Positions 7,215 to 14,988 of a stretch of DNA of 50,882 nt are shown here, piece by piece. Each line of letters starts with the position of its first letter. The stretch's first letter is position 1. Below the pieces are notes generated by a model. That model was given only the letters and a program-made list of their open reading frames with translations. It searched no databases and was not told the origin of the DNA. Made by a program: the position numbers and the translations under genes. Source of the DNA: a virus; the IMG/VR virus record IMGVR_UViG_3300027771_000023, positions 1 to 50,882 of that record, one strand, 5' to 3'.

Positions 7215-7751
7215 TTAAACGATTTTGGTTTTTACGAAATGTGTTCCATTAGTTATAACGTGTTCAATCTCTAAAGAAAGACCACCTTCAACTTTGTGGG
7301 AAATACCATCATCATTGATGTCATCTCCATTTCCATCTTTACCGAATCGTCCACCATACTGCGTCATTGGCATTGATTGTTTACCTGCCTCAGACAAGGT
7401 GACATCACCAAAAGTAAGTCCCAACTTTTCTAGTCGATCTCTTACTATATTCAAAGCGTGTTCTGGCATCAGATATTCCATCTGACCCATTGCACCTAAG
7501 AATGAATTGATTCTATCAATTGTCGTGACATCACCAAAAGTAAGTCCCAACTTTTCTAGTCGATCTCTTACTATATTCAAAGCGTGTTCTGGCATCAGAT
7601 ATTCCATCTGACCCATTGCACCTAAGAATGAATTGATTCTATCAATTGTCTTGGGGTTAGCAATATCATTAACTCCATCATCACCAGATTTAAGGTGAGC
7701 AGCCATTTGATGGTCTTGATATGACTCATTGAACTTGCTAAAGTTTTTCAT
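7215..7751 (-). CDS. Putative prohead protein with duplicated 42-aa segment
   Basis: 178 aa. The N-terminus MKNFSKFNE resembles the capsid-targeting leader seen on neighbouring genes. A 42-residue unit, including TIDRINSFLGAMGQMEYLMP, occurs twice in a row, identical at both DNA and protein level. One copy would give a 136-aa protein. The C-terminal part has an acidic D/N-rich stretch (GKDGNGDDINDDGISHK) that could bind metal, followed by a beta-rich end. An AAGGAAT site supports the ATG at 7751. Its role is unknown; the late block and the leader suggest packaging in the head. Confidence 0.7.
   Translation of the reverse strand: MKNFSKFNESYQDHQMAAHLKSGDDGVNDIANPKTIDRINSFLGAMGQMEYLMPEHALNIVRDRLEKLGLTFGDVTTIDRINSFLGAMGQMEYLMPEHALNIVRDRLEKLGLTFGDVTLSEAGKQSMPMTQYGGRFGKDGNGDDINDDGISHKVEGGLSLEIEHVITNGTHFVKTKIV
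7399..7650. repeat. Perfect 126-bp tandem duplication (2 copies)
   Basis: Copy 1 is 7399-7524 and copy 2 is 7525-7650, identical at every base and in frame (42 codons). There is no degenerate third copy. It could be a very recent duplication or an assembly artefact. Confidence 0.97.
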
Positions 7752-7936
7752 TTAAGTTTATTCCTTTTTGACGTAGAAACTTTTGTAGTTTCTTCAACTT
7801 CAAAGTCCTCTACATTTGCATTAGGATTAACCGATAAAATTTCTTGAAGTGTTCCATTAGATTCGCTTTGATGCTCATCCCATGTTACAATTTTCTTCGT
7901 TGTCGGCATCCCATTTGCGCCCATACGTTCAGACAT
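7748..7936 (-). CDS. Small hypothetical protein (62 aa)
   Basis: The start is set at ATG 7936 (MSERMGANGMPTTKK) because a near-perfect AAAGGAGAT site precedes it; the longer open frame reads into the upstream gene and is unlikely. The protein is hydrophilic, with an acidic middle (VEDFEVEETT) and a basic end (SKRNKLK). Its stop overlaps the start of the duplicated-segment gene (ATGA-type, 4 nt). No family recognised. Confidence 0.6.
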   Translation of the reverse strand: MSERMGANGMPTTKKIVTWDEHQSESNGTLQEILSVNPNANVEDFEVEETTKVSTSKRNKLK

Positions 7937-7947
7937 AATAATCTCCT

Positions 7948-8394
7948 TTATGCTACTGCACAACCAACATTTGATATAACTAACCAACTGCTGTTTGTAA
8001 ACAGACAAGTTACTGTATCACCTACATCTTGGAATGTGATAGTTGTTGCACCAGTAAGTGCAGCAGGGGTAACAACAGAGTTTCCACCATCAGTAATCAT
8101 GGTAAGAATTTTAATCTGTCCATTGGTTCCGTTTGCCATTGACCCAGCATGAGTACCAGCAGTGGTGTTGATATGCGTGATGGATTCCGCAACTGAAATT
8201 ACTTCGGTTCTTCCATCACATAAATGAACTGTGTCATCCAATGCAATATATGTTGGAATGTTATTGAAAAAGTTTGCAACTGTTAACTTCTTGTTAACTG
8301 GGTTGCCACTTGGATCATCAATAACGTGTAATAAATCTTCTGCGGCAATGCCTGCACCAAGATCAGCTAGAGCAGTGATTTTCTTATCTGCCAT
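7948..8394 (-). CDS. Virion structural protein, fibre/decoration type
   Basis: 148 aa. It opens [13 protein letters not shown] and contains [19 protein letters not shown], an opening I associate with marine phage structural proteins. The rest is Thr/Gly/Val-rich, beta-type sequence with no catalytic motif. The CAGGAGAAT ribosome site supports the ATG at 8394. Probably a tail-fibre or head-decoration component; the exact position in the particle cannot be told from sequence. Confidence 0.65.
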   Translation of the reverse strand: MADKKITALADLGAGIAAEDLLHVIDDPSGNPVNKKLTVANFFNNIPTYIALDDTVHLCDGRTEVISVAESITHINTTAGTHAGSMANGTNGQIKILTMITDGGNSVVTPAALTGATTITFQDVGDTVTCLFTNSSWLVISNVGCAVA

Positions 8395-8424
8395 TTTTAT
8401 TCTCCTGTTTAATTGTTAAAACCC

Positions 8425-8682
8425 TCAACTCAACACCGCATTAACTGCGACATTATCGTCTTGCGAGGGAATGCTACTGTCGGGACTCGACTCGCTTAAT
8501 AGGTTTAGGAACGCATCACATTGTTGGATTGCACCATTTAAGGCATTACCCTGTGAAACTACCTGTACCTTCATTTTCTCCAATTCATTCAGACGATCTT
8601 GAATCTTCTCAAGATCGTCTTTCAGAACTGATTTCCTACTTTCAATTTCACTAACACTTAGTGTCTTTTCATTCTTTTTCAT
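8425..8682 (-). CDS. Short coiled-coil protein
   Basis: 85 aa from ATG 8682, placed 5 nt after AAAGGTG. Residues about 10-60 form a strong heptad pattern (SVLKDDLEKIQDRLNELEK), so it is probably a coiled-coil oligomer; the C-terminus is Ser/Asp-rich. It has its own TATAAATA late promoter at 8708-8715 and lies between two structural genes, which suggests a small virion or assembly-chaperone role. Function unknown. Confidence 0.65.
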   Translation of the reverse strand: MKKNEKTLSVSEIESRKSVLKDDLEKIQDRLNELEKMKVQVVSQGNALNGAIQQCDAFLNLLSESSPDSSIPSQDDNVAVNAVLS

Positions 8683-8707
8683 AATCACCTTTAATTACTT
8701 ACATACT

Positions 8708-8715
8708 TATTTATA
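8708..8715 (-). promoter_or_regulatory. T4-type late promoter
   Basis: TATAAATA on the minus strand, 26 nt upstream of the coiled-coil gene start at 8682. It matches the T4 late -10 element read by gp55-containing polymerase. Unlike a chance hit, it lies in the short gap between genes. Confidence 0.7.
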
Positions 8716-9750
8716 CTACGCTGCGGTTACTGTTAGCGCCTTCTGTGCAACAGCGGTTGTTGCCAATATTGCAGCAGTACCTACTAAGGTTGAAGTTGCT
8801 TGTTGAGCAAGTCCTGTACCAGCCAATAAGATGTCTGGAGCAGCTTCATAACCAGTACCAGCGGCATTGACAGCAAGTGACGCAACTGCAAGTGTTAAGT
8901 TGAATGTTGCATTAGCACCAGAACCAGCACTTACTGATTGTTGGCCAATACCAGTAACACCACCAGCGATTGCAGAGTAGACGCCTGGAGCAGCAGCCTT
9001 AGGTGCTACTGTTAATACTGCACCACCAGCTACAGTTAGGATTGTTAGTACTGCGGTAGTACCCGTACCAAATCCGTTTGCAATAGTAATTTCTTGTCCA
9101 GCAGAGTATCCTGTACCACCAGCAACAACTGTTGCGCTGAATACTTTTGCAACCAAGGTGTTAACTGTACCAGCAGTTAAAAATGCGGTATTAGTATCCA
9201 CAGTAGCAGTTGGGAAGGTTGTAGAACCAGTAGTTGCAGCTGCAATCGTGATTGAACCTAACTTATCAAGGTTAGCAGAAGTAATACTACCACTATTCAA
9301 TGCAAGTGCGGTCGCAGATGGCGAACCACCACCAATTTTCAGTATATCATTTGTAGAAACAGTTTGTGACGCTTTAGTAAAGCGTATCGTGTTTGTTCCC
9401 GAACCAGCTGAGTAGTCTAGTGTATAATCACCATCACCATCAGTAGATTGGTTGCCATTGTCAACTGTCAATCGTGGCACGCCTGCAACAATAACTTTCT
9501 CGTTGAATACTGCATCAACTGTAATAGTTCTTGATCCATTGACTAAAGCAGAAGTGATAAAAAACACTTCTGTGACATCGGGGGCATTTAGTCTACTACT
9601 TAATCCACCAATAGCACAAATGACTTCTTCAAGTCCTTTACCATTTAATTGTGTCCAACCACCAGCAGTGGCAAACACTTTTCTTTTTTGTACAGCAGTA
9701 AGCCATTTAGGTTTTGCTTCATCTGCATCTCTTGTTCCCCATAGGGCCAT
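8716..9750 (-). CDS. Virion structural protein, Ala/Thr/Val-rich repeats
   Basis: 344 aa. The N-terminus (MALWGTRDADEAKPKWLT) is an opening I recall from T4-like marine phage structural proteins. Residues about 60-150 look like a beta-sandwich (FNEKVIVAGVPRLTVDNG); the C-terminal half is low-complexity Gly/Ala/Thr/Val with repeated GTGYSAG/GTGYEAA elements, typical of fibrous or surface-exposed phage proteins. The AAAGGAGAACG site supports the ATG at 9750. A GATAAATA box (late-promoter variant) lies at 9780-9787. Probably a fibre or decoration protein. Confidence 0.65.
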   Translation of the reverse strand: MALWGTRDADEAKPKWLTAVQKRKVFATAGGWTQLNGKGLEEVICAIGGLSSRLNAPDVTEVFFITSALVNGSRTITVDAVFNEKVIVAGVPRLTVDNGNQSTDGDGDYTLDYSAGSGTNTIRFTKASQTVSTNDILKIGGGSPSATALALNSGSITSANLDKLGSITIAAATTGSTTFPTATVDTNTAFLTAGTVNTLVAKVFSATVVAGGTGYSAGQEITIANGFGTGTTAVLTILTVAGGAVLTVAPKAAAPGVYSAIAGGVTGIGQQSVSAGSGANATFNLTLAVASLAVNAAGTGYEAAPDILLAGTGLAQQATSTLVGTAAILATTAVAQKALTVTAA

Positions 9751-9782
9751 AATCGTTCTCCTTTAAGATTTTACTCTTCTAT

Positions 9783-10295
9783 TTATCTAAATCCAATTCT
9801 CTTCAATTGAGAAATGGTGTTGTTGGGGGATGTATGATGAATCCCAATACCGCCGGCGTTCTCCCATTCTTTGATATTTTTGATATAATCATCAATCAAT
9901 ATGTTAGGTTGATTACCAGTTGTGGCATATCTTTGCTTGTCTGCTCTCTTTACGAGATTAACTCTACCAGTAGGTTTGGCGTTTTTGGACAACCAAGCCT
10001 TCTTGCCAGGCCTACTGTTCCCATCATTACTAGAGTATGCAGATAAAATGTTTGCTTTATATTTGTTAATAAACTTCCACATCTTTTCGCTGCCGGGCAT
10101 CCAAGGTAAGGTATGCCAAAAATCTTTCATACCTCGTATGTCTTCCCAGCGCTGTTCTTTTTCAACTTTATCAAATTGTTTACCAGTAAGGTTCTTATAC
10201 CCACCTAGTAAATCAACAATAACCATATCCATGTCACAGTAAATGTCTGGCAACTCTTTTTCTGAAATTTGTGTGAGTTCCACAAGACGTTTCAT
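9783..10295 (-). CDS. HAD-type 5'-nucleotidase-like phosphatase with capsid-targeting-like leader
   Basis: 170 aa. The HAD motif I is IYCDMDMVIVDLL (Asp21 nucleophile, Asp23). Near the C-terminus NILIDDYIKNIKEW matches the acidic motif of 5'(3')-deoxyribonucleotidase-type HAD proteins. The middle has PWMPGSEKMWKF, where a helical cap is expected. Expected reaction: removal of phosphate from a nucleotide or another small phosphate ester. The leader MKRLVELTQISE resembles a capsid-targeting sequence cut after ISE, so the enzyme may be packed in the head. A good AAAGGAT site precedes the ATG. Substrate unknown. Confidence 0.75.
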   Translation of the reverse strand: MKRLVELTQISEKELPDIYCDMDMVIVDLLGGYKNLTGKQFDKVEKEQRWEDIRGMKDFWHTLPWMPGSEKMWKFINKYKANILSAYSSNDGNSRPGKKAWLSKNAKPTGRVNLVKRADKQRYATTGNQPNILIDDYIKNIKEWENAGGIGIHHTSPNNTISQLKRIGFR

Positions 10296-10297
10296 GT

Positions 10298-10942
10298 TTA
10301 ATCCTTTTCTTTGACATTTACATCGACTTTAGACATTGGCTGTCCTGTCATCGTTGTTCCATCTTTATCTTCAACACATGCACCTTCATGGGCTTCTTTA
10401 CCGCAATCTTCACACATGACTTTTTTCTTTCCATCAGACTTATCAGCAGCTTCGCCCCACATGGTACTGATTGCACTAGAATATCTTTGCATAATCATCG
10501 ACTTCTGCATGTCATCACTACTGTAGTCAGCATTACCTTCATCTAATGACTCTGTACCTTCAGTGTCAGCAGACTCATCTACTTGATAATCTTCTACCTT
10601 ATACTTCTTGCCAGAAACTACAAAGGTCTTTTCACCCTTTTCTTTTGCAGCATTAAGTGCGCCAGTGAATGCATTACCTTCTTTTTTGGCGATTGACTTA
10701 GAGATTGCCTTACGCTTCTTGTGTAAGAACTCATCAGAACTATCAGTGTCACCATCGTTGTCGATGTCTTTGTCTTTACGGTCATCAAACTTCTTTTTAA
10801 CTGCTTTAGGTTGAACTGCGTCCAAGCCTTCACCATCGTCAGACTTATTGTTTTTATTTGTTTCTTCCAGTGAAGCCATGCTAAGTGCGTTAGCTACAGC
10901 ACTCTCAAGACTTTCTGGTTTTGTTGTGAGATACTTAGCCAT
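10298..10942 (-). CDS. Prohead core-type protein with EF-hand loop and Cys cluster
   Basis: 214 aa, hydrophilic. Residues 59-70 (DIDNDGDTDSSD) fit a canonical 12-residue EF-hand calcium loop (D-x-D-x-D-G-D-x-D-x-x-D), followed by a basic helix (EFLHKKRKAISKSI). Near residues 125-135 lies EGTESLDE, a segment repeated in the next gene upstream and fitting a prohead-protease site (L-x-E). The C-terminus has CEDCGKEAHEGAC, a possible zinc knot. Gene order and composition suggest a prohead core or internal protein processed during head maturation. Ca binding and processing are inferred. Confidence 0.7.
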   Translation of the reverse strand: MAKYLTTKPESLESAVANALSMASLEETNKNNKSDDGEGLDAVQPKAVKKKFDDRKDKDIDNDGDTDSSDEFLHKKRKAISKSIAKKEGNAFTGALNAAKEKGEKTFVVSGKKYKVEDYQVDESADTEGTESLDEGNADYSSDDMQKSMIMQRYSSAISTMWGEAADKSDGKKKVMCEDCGKEAHEGACVEDKDGTTMTGQPMSKVDVNVKEKD

Positions 10943-10943
10943 T

Positions 10944-12698
10944 TTAATCTTCCTTATTATTTAATTTATTAAGTGTTTGTTTTGCTTTTGCAATTTGCAA
11001 CTGCAACTGAGCAATACGAGTGATTTTACGATCATCTTGATTTTGTTCAGCGTCTTCATGTTTAGCACCTTTGTTGTTAAACATACCCAGAGAAATAGTA
11101 GATTCTTCAAATTCTTCAGAACCCCATCCTTCTACGATCTTTTTCTTAGCAAAATAGTCTGCTATTGCTTGTGCAGTATTAAAAGACTTTTGTCCCTTTA
11201 CACCTGTAATAGATGCGAAGAAACTATCTGAACCACCATCAAAGTCAGCAGTTCCTATTTCCTTACCTTTGAGCATGATTTTGATATCATCACCTTTTTT
11301 GACTATCTTGTATTCTCCCTTACCAGCAAGAACTTTTTCGTCAAGTGGCAGAGAGTGTTGTCCAGATTTCCGAACCTTCTCTGCATCCTTCATAGTCTTG
11401 TAAGGTTTGCCTACGTTTACAAACTTACCTTTAGTCATAACCTGTACTTGGAAACCTGAGTCACCGAGTTTATCAACACCTAAATTCTTACGAATTTTGT
11501 CTTGATTGCGATTACCCAAATCAATGATACGAATTGTGCCTTCTTTAGATGCTTCATCCATCTCAGAATCTTTCATTATAGAACCATCGGGCATTCTGTG
11601 ATGTCCAGCTGGTACTTCATCTTTCTTAGAATTCATTTTACCATATGATTCATTCATTGAATCCCAATAAGAGGCGACATCCTGTTCTGTACCATGTCTT
11701 TTAACGAAGTCTTTCTTTGAAATTTTGTCATCCATACCATGAGTATATGCTTTGATAAAATCTTTCTTTGACAATTCTTTAGCAGTGCGTTTCTTATCAT
11801 CTGCACGTTTGTCTTCATTAACATCATCCACAGACTCTTTGTACATGTTTAACTCAAACGAAGTACCAGTGTTGTAAACCTGTACTTGAATGCCTTTACC
11901 ATTCTTACCCTTTAATCGGTATGAGTTGGTTTTACCATTCTTTGGTTTAGCTGGGCCCATTGCAACCTTATCGTCAATTTCATTTGGGTCGATTTCGATT
12001 CCAAATTTCTTCTTTGCGTATTCATATGAATGTTGCATAGCACCAGAGAATGTTTTGTGGTACAAGTCATACTTCTCATCTAATGATTCAGTACCTTCTT
12101 CAAATGATTCATTCTTTTGCCCTTCACTTACTTTTCTATCAACCTGTTCCCAAATATCATTTACCTTACTAAGAAGTGCCGACATCTTCTTCATCTCTGA
12201 GTCAACCTTAACAGTTAAGTTAATAGTTTTGTTAAGAGCACTGCCTGGCTTTAAAACTTTCATTAGTGTATTTAAAGATTTGTCAGTATCCTTCCACGGA
12301 AAAGACAAAGTAACATCTTCATCTAATGATTCAGTGCCCTCTTCAACTGATTCATATGTCAATCCGTCTACCAATGAATTGATTGTTTTGAAATCAAGTT
12401 TCATTATCTTTGCAATTTCTTTAGCAGACTTACCCATCTTAATGTGGTGATGAAGTTCTTTCATCCTACCTTCTTGCATATCAACATCTTCGTTCTGTTT
12501 CTTCAGAACTGCGGCAACTTTAGGATTATCAGACAACCCACTCTTAATCTTTTCGATAGCATCAACTGCACCCGACATATTATTGCCAGCATATCGCTTA
12601 TCTGAAGCGATACCAATTGCCATCTTAATTTCCTTTGCAGAGAATCCTTCACGGACTTGCTCTAGAGCCTCATTCATGCTCATACCATATCTTGTCAT
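10944..12698 (-). CDS. Modular prohead/internal protein with repeated LDE cleavage-like sites
   Basis: 584 aa, apparently several small domains joined by acidic linkers. The linkers contain ESVEEGTESLDED (LDE at 125-127), ESFEEGTESLDEK (206-208) and LPLDEK (452-454), all fitting the T4 gp21 rule of Leu/Ile-x-Glu. The first part (MSMNEALEQVREG, then a possible helix-turn-helix GKSAKEIAKIMKLDFKTINS) could bind DNA. The last part is a Gln/Lys coiled coil. Tandem linkers suggest a polyprotein cut into separate internal proteins in the prohead. The AGGAAAAG site supports the start. No enzyme motif is seen. Confidence 0.65.
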   Translation of the reverse strand: MTRYGMSMNEALEQVREGFSAKEIKMAIGIASDKRYAGNNMSGAVDAIEKIKSGLSDNPKVAAVLKKQNEDVDMQEGRMKELHHHIKMGKSAKEIAKIMKLDFKTINSLVDGLTYESVEEGTESLDEDVTLSFPWKDTDKSLNTLMKVLKPGSALNKTINLTVKVDSEMKKMSALLSKVNDIWEQVDRKVSEGQKNESFEEGTESLDEKYDLYHKTFSGAMQHSYEYAKKKFGIEIDPNEIDDKVAMGPAKPKNGKTNSYRLKGKNGKGIQVQVYNTGTSFELNMYKESVDDVNEDKRADDKKRTAKELSKKDFIKAYTHGMDDKISKKDFVKRHGTEQDVASYWDSMNESYGKMNSKKDEVPAGHHRMPDGSIMKDSEMDEASKEGTIRIIDLGNRNQDKIRKNLGVDKLGDSGFQVQVMTKGKFVNVGKPYKTMKDAEKVRKSGQHSLPLDEKVLAGKGEYKIVKKGDDIKIMLKGKEIGTADFDGGSDSFFASITGVKGQKSFNTAQAIADYFAKKKIVEGWGSEEFEESTISLGMFNNKGAKHEDAEQNQDDRKITRIAQLQLQIAKAKQTLNKLNNKED

Positions 12699-12727
12699 TT
12701 TACTTTTCCTATATTCATGGGTTAATT

Positions 12728-14596
12728 TTAGCCTTTCATTAAGTCTGTTACTGACTTACCAGACCAAAACTTACAAGACCAATAACCAGCGGTAGTCTTA
12801 TCCTTCTTTTGATCACAATTGTGTCTAGCACGAAATGCTTTTCTTCTTGCAGGGTCATCACGTTTTATTTCCATATTCGGATCACCAAATTCTACTTTAA
12901 CGACATTTCCTTTATCGTTTCTTACATAAACTTTGTACTTCTTAACATCACCCTTTGTTGGGTTATTTAGTTCTTTTCCACTCTTATCATCCTTTTCAGT
13001 CATTTCACCCCAAGCATTCTGAAGTTGGACTGATTCTCCCCGAACTTGTTTTGCGAGGTCGGCATCTGCCTTTCCCCAAGTTCCAGAAGATTTGGTAACA
13101 AAAGAGTTAACTCTTGCAAAGGCCCACTGTTGTGGTGTTGTGCCTGGGCGGTGTCCCGTCTTCCATGCAACCATACCCCTGTCGTATACTTTCTTGAGAA
13201 TACCATATGGCATACCAGACTTTTCTGCTTTCGTAACAAGTCCTTCAATCTTCTCATCTAATTGAAACTCTTCTTTTGGTACACAGTTAGGAACAGTCTT
13301 GCCATTCTTAGTCTTTGTACCAACTTGTTTGTGAGTGTCCCAACAAGGGTCATCCTCACCAAACATCTGCTTGAACTTCTTGGTGTGCTTAGATGGTTTA
13401 GTATCTGCATCCTTATCGCCTGGCGCTGGGCCATCTTTGGATTTTGCAAAATGTGCTGCACGTTTCTTCTTAGTCGAAACAGACATCTCATCACCATCAG
13501 CATCCTTTGCATAATACTTTGCTGGTTCTGTACCTTTTCTATCTTTAATATCTTTGTCTTGCTTTACGCCTTCGTACAACCGACTATATGTTCTTGCCAA
13601 AGTCCTTCCATCAATACCACTGAATGTTTTTGCAATCTTTGTTGCATAGTATAAAATGTCATGGGAAAGGTCGTTCTCTTTTTTCTTTCTATCAATTACT
13701 GTCTTGAGGACTTCTGCGGCCTTCTCATATCCTTTCTTCTTTGTAGTCTTTGAAATGACTTGGCGAATAAGTTCACCTGTAGACATTTCATCCAGTTCAT
13801 ACAACCACTTCTTATGAGTAGTTCCATCTTCTTCTGAGAAGACAAGATAATTAGTACCTCGGCGAATAATCTTACCACTCACACCACTGTATGATTCAGT
13901 AACACTATCTCCGATATTCAGTATCTCTCCACGAATATACATATCGCGAGCAACATCTTCTTCAGTGAATGTTTCTGTTCTGGGAACAAAAGACTCACGA
14001 ACTCCCATGAACTTACGAACATCTTTAAATAGAGACATTCCTTGTCCAAACCCTTTGGGAAGTCCATTCTTGAAAGAATCGTAATCATCAGATATTGCTG
14101 CGGCTCTCATCTTAGATGCAGACATACCAGACACACCTTCTGAATCTGGGTCACGTTCACCAGCAGAGATAACTTGAATGTTTTCAAACTCGTAGTATCC
14201 GTGTCTACCTTCCATTTTGTTGTACTTCTTGAGCAATCCATCAAACTCTGATACACGATCAGAACCCACAACCATTATTACTGAGGTGTGTCCTTTGTGG
14301 TATAATGACACCGCAATCTCAAATACCTGCCTTGACTTATCAACCAAGATATTTCTAGCATGTTTTGGGAACATCTTTTTCATGTATGCGACTTTCTTCA
14401 CATAGGGAAGAGGGTCTTTCTTTGCATTCTCTGAATGAGATACAAAGACATAATAAGGAGCACCAGCATTATTTGATGACTGTTTTGCAACTGCGTCCAA
14501 TAACTTTTCGTGTCCTATAGTGGGCGGATTAAATCTACCGAATGTAAAAACACAAGTATCGCCACGAGCTTCCGTAATATCCTTAAAACTTCTCAT
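12728..14596 (-). CDS. Nucleotidyltransferase (NMNAT/cytidylyltransferase superfamily) with C-terminal phage domains
   Basis: 622 aa. The N-terminus MRSFKDITE resembles a capsid-targeting leader (cut after ITE). Residues 15-30 (CVFTFGRFNPPTIGH) carry the G-R-F-x-P-P-T-x-G-H nucleotide-binding signature of this superfamily, and MSASKMR (158-164) matches the second (I-S-x-x-x-R-type) motif. After it come an acidic region (YELDE, 266-270), a charged linker, a likely protease site FQLDE (444-448), a domain containing KSGMPYGILKKVYDRG and ARVNSF (about 450-510), and a C-terminal Cys-containing domain ending CKFWSGKSVTDLMKG. Expected chemistry: transfer of a nucleotidyl group, perhaps to NMN or another phosphate. 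The fused C-terminal domains may be prohead core parts. The start overlaps the upstream stop. Confidence 0.8.
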   Translation of the reverse strand: MRSFKDITEARGDTCVFTFGRFNPPTIGHEKLLDAVAKQSSNNAGAPYYVFVSHSENAKKDPLPYVKKVAYMKKMFPKHARNILVDKSRQVFEIAVSLYHKGHTSVIMVVGSDRVSEFDGLLKKYNKMEGRHGYYEFENIQVISAGERDPDSEGVSGMSASKMRAAAISDDYDSFKNGLPKGFGQGMSLFKDVRKFMGVRESFVPRTETFTEEDVARDMYIRGEILNIGDSVTESYSGVSGKIIRRGTNYLVFSEEDGTTHKKWLYELDEMSTGELIRQVISKTTKKKGYEKAAEVLKTVIDRKKKENDLSHDILYYATKIAKTFSGIDGRTLARTYSRLYEGVKQDKDIKDRKGTEPAKYYAKDADGDEMSVSTKKKRAAHFAKSKDGPAPGDKDADTKPSKHTKKFKQMFGEDDPCWDTHKQVGTKTKNGKTVPNCVPKEEFQLDEKIEGLVTKAEKSGMPYGILKKVYDRGMVAWKTGHRPGTTPQQWAFARVNSFVTKSSGTWGKADADLAKQVRGESVQLQNAWGEMTEKDDKSGKELNNPTKGDVKKYKVYVRNDKGNVVKVEFGDPNMEIKRDDPARRKAFRARHNCDQKKDKTTAGYWSCKFWSGKSVTDLMKG

Positions 14597-14988
14597 TTTG
14601 CAGTTCCCACTTCTTTAACCTTTTTCAGTCTTTCTAATTCTTTCAGTCTAAGGGAAACCATAAGCTTCTTTGCAATCTTTTTAACTGCTGCACCCTTAGT
14701 CTTCATAATCCGATTGTCAAGATTCTGTCTCTGCATTAGAGATAGATTCGCATAATCATTTGCATCCATACCAGCAAACTTTTTAATAATAAGTTGTTTT
14801 GCCGCTTTGTTCGCACGTTGTTTTATCTTACCTTCAGGCGCTTTCTTTAATGCGTTTCTTGCCTTCTTAGCCTTAAAGGCAGAAGACTGAGCCATCTTCT
14901 TCATTCTTTGACCCATCTTACGTCTTGCCGCAACAGATAATGCCTTACGTTCAGTCAGATTTAATATTAAGTCATCAAATGTTATCAT
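14593..14988 (-). CDS. Basic internal/head protein with capsid-targeting-like leader
   Basis: 131 aa, very Lys/Arg-rich and helical (RRKMGQRMKKMAQ, KKARNALKK). The leader MITFDDLILNLTE could be a capsid-targeting sequence cut after LTE. A small, basic, prohead-directed protein fits an internal protein that binds packaged DNA. Its stop overlaps the nucleotidyltransferase start (ATGA type) and its start overlaps the upstream stop, so three genes are coupled. No enzyme motif. Confidence 0.7.
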   Translation of the reverse strand: MITFDDLILNLTERKALSVAARRKMGQRMKKMAQSSAFKAKKARNALKKAPEGKIKQRANKAAKQLIIKKFAGMDANDYANLSLMQRQNLDNRIMKTKGAAVKKIAKKLMVSLRLKELERLKKVKEVGTAK

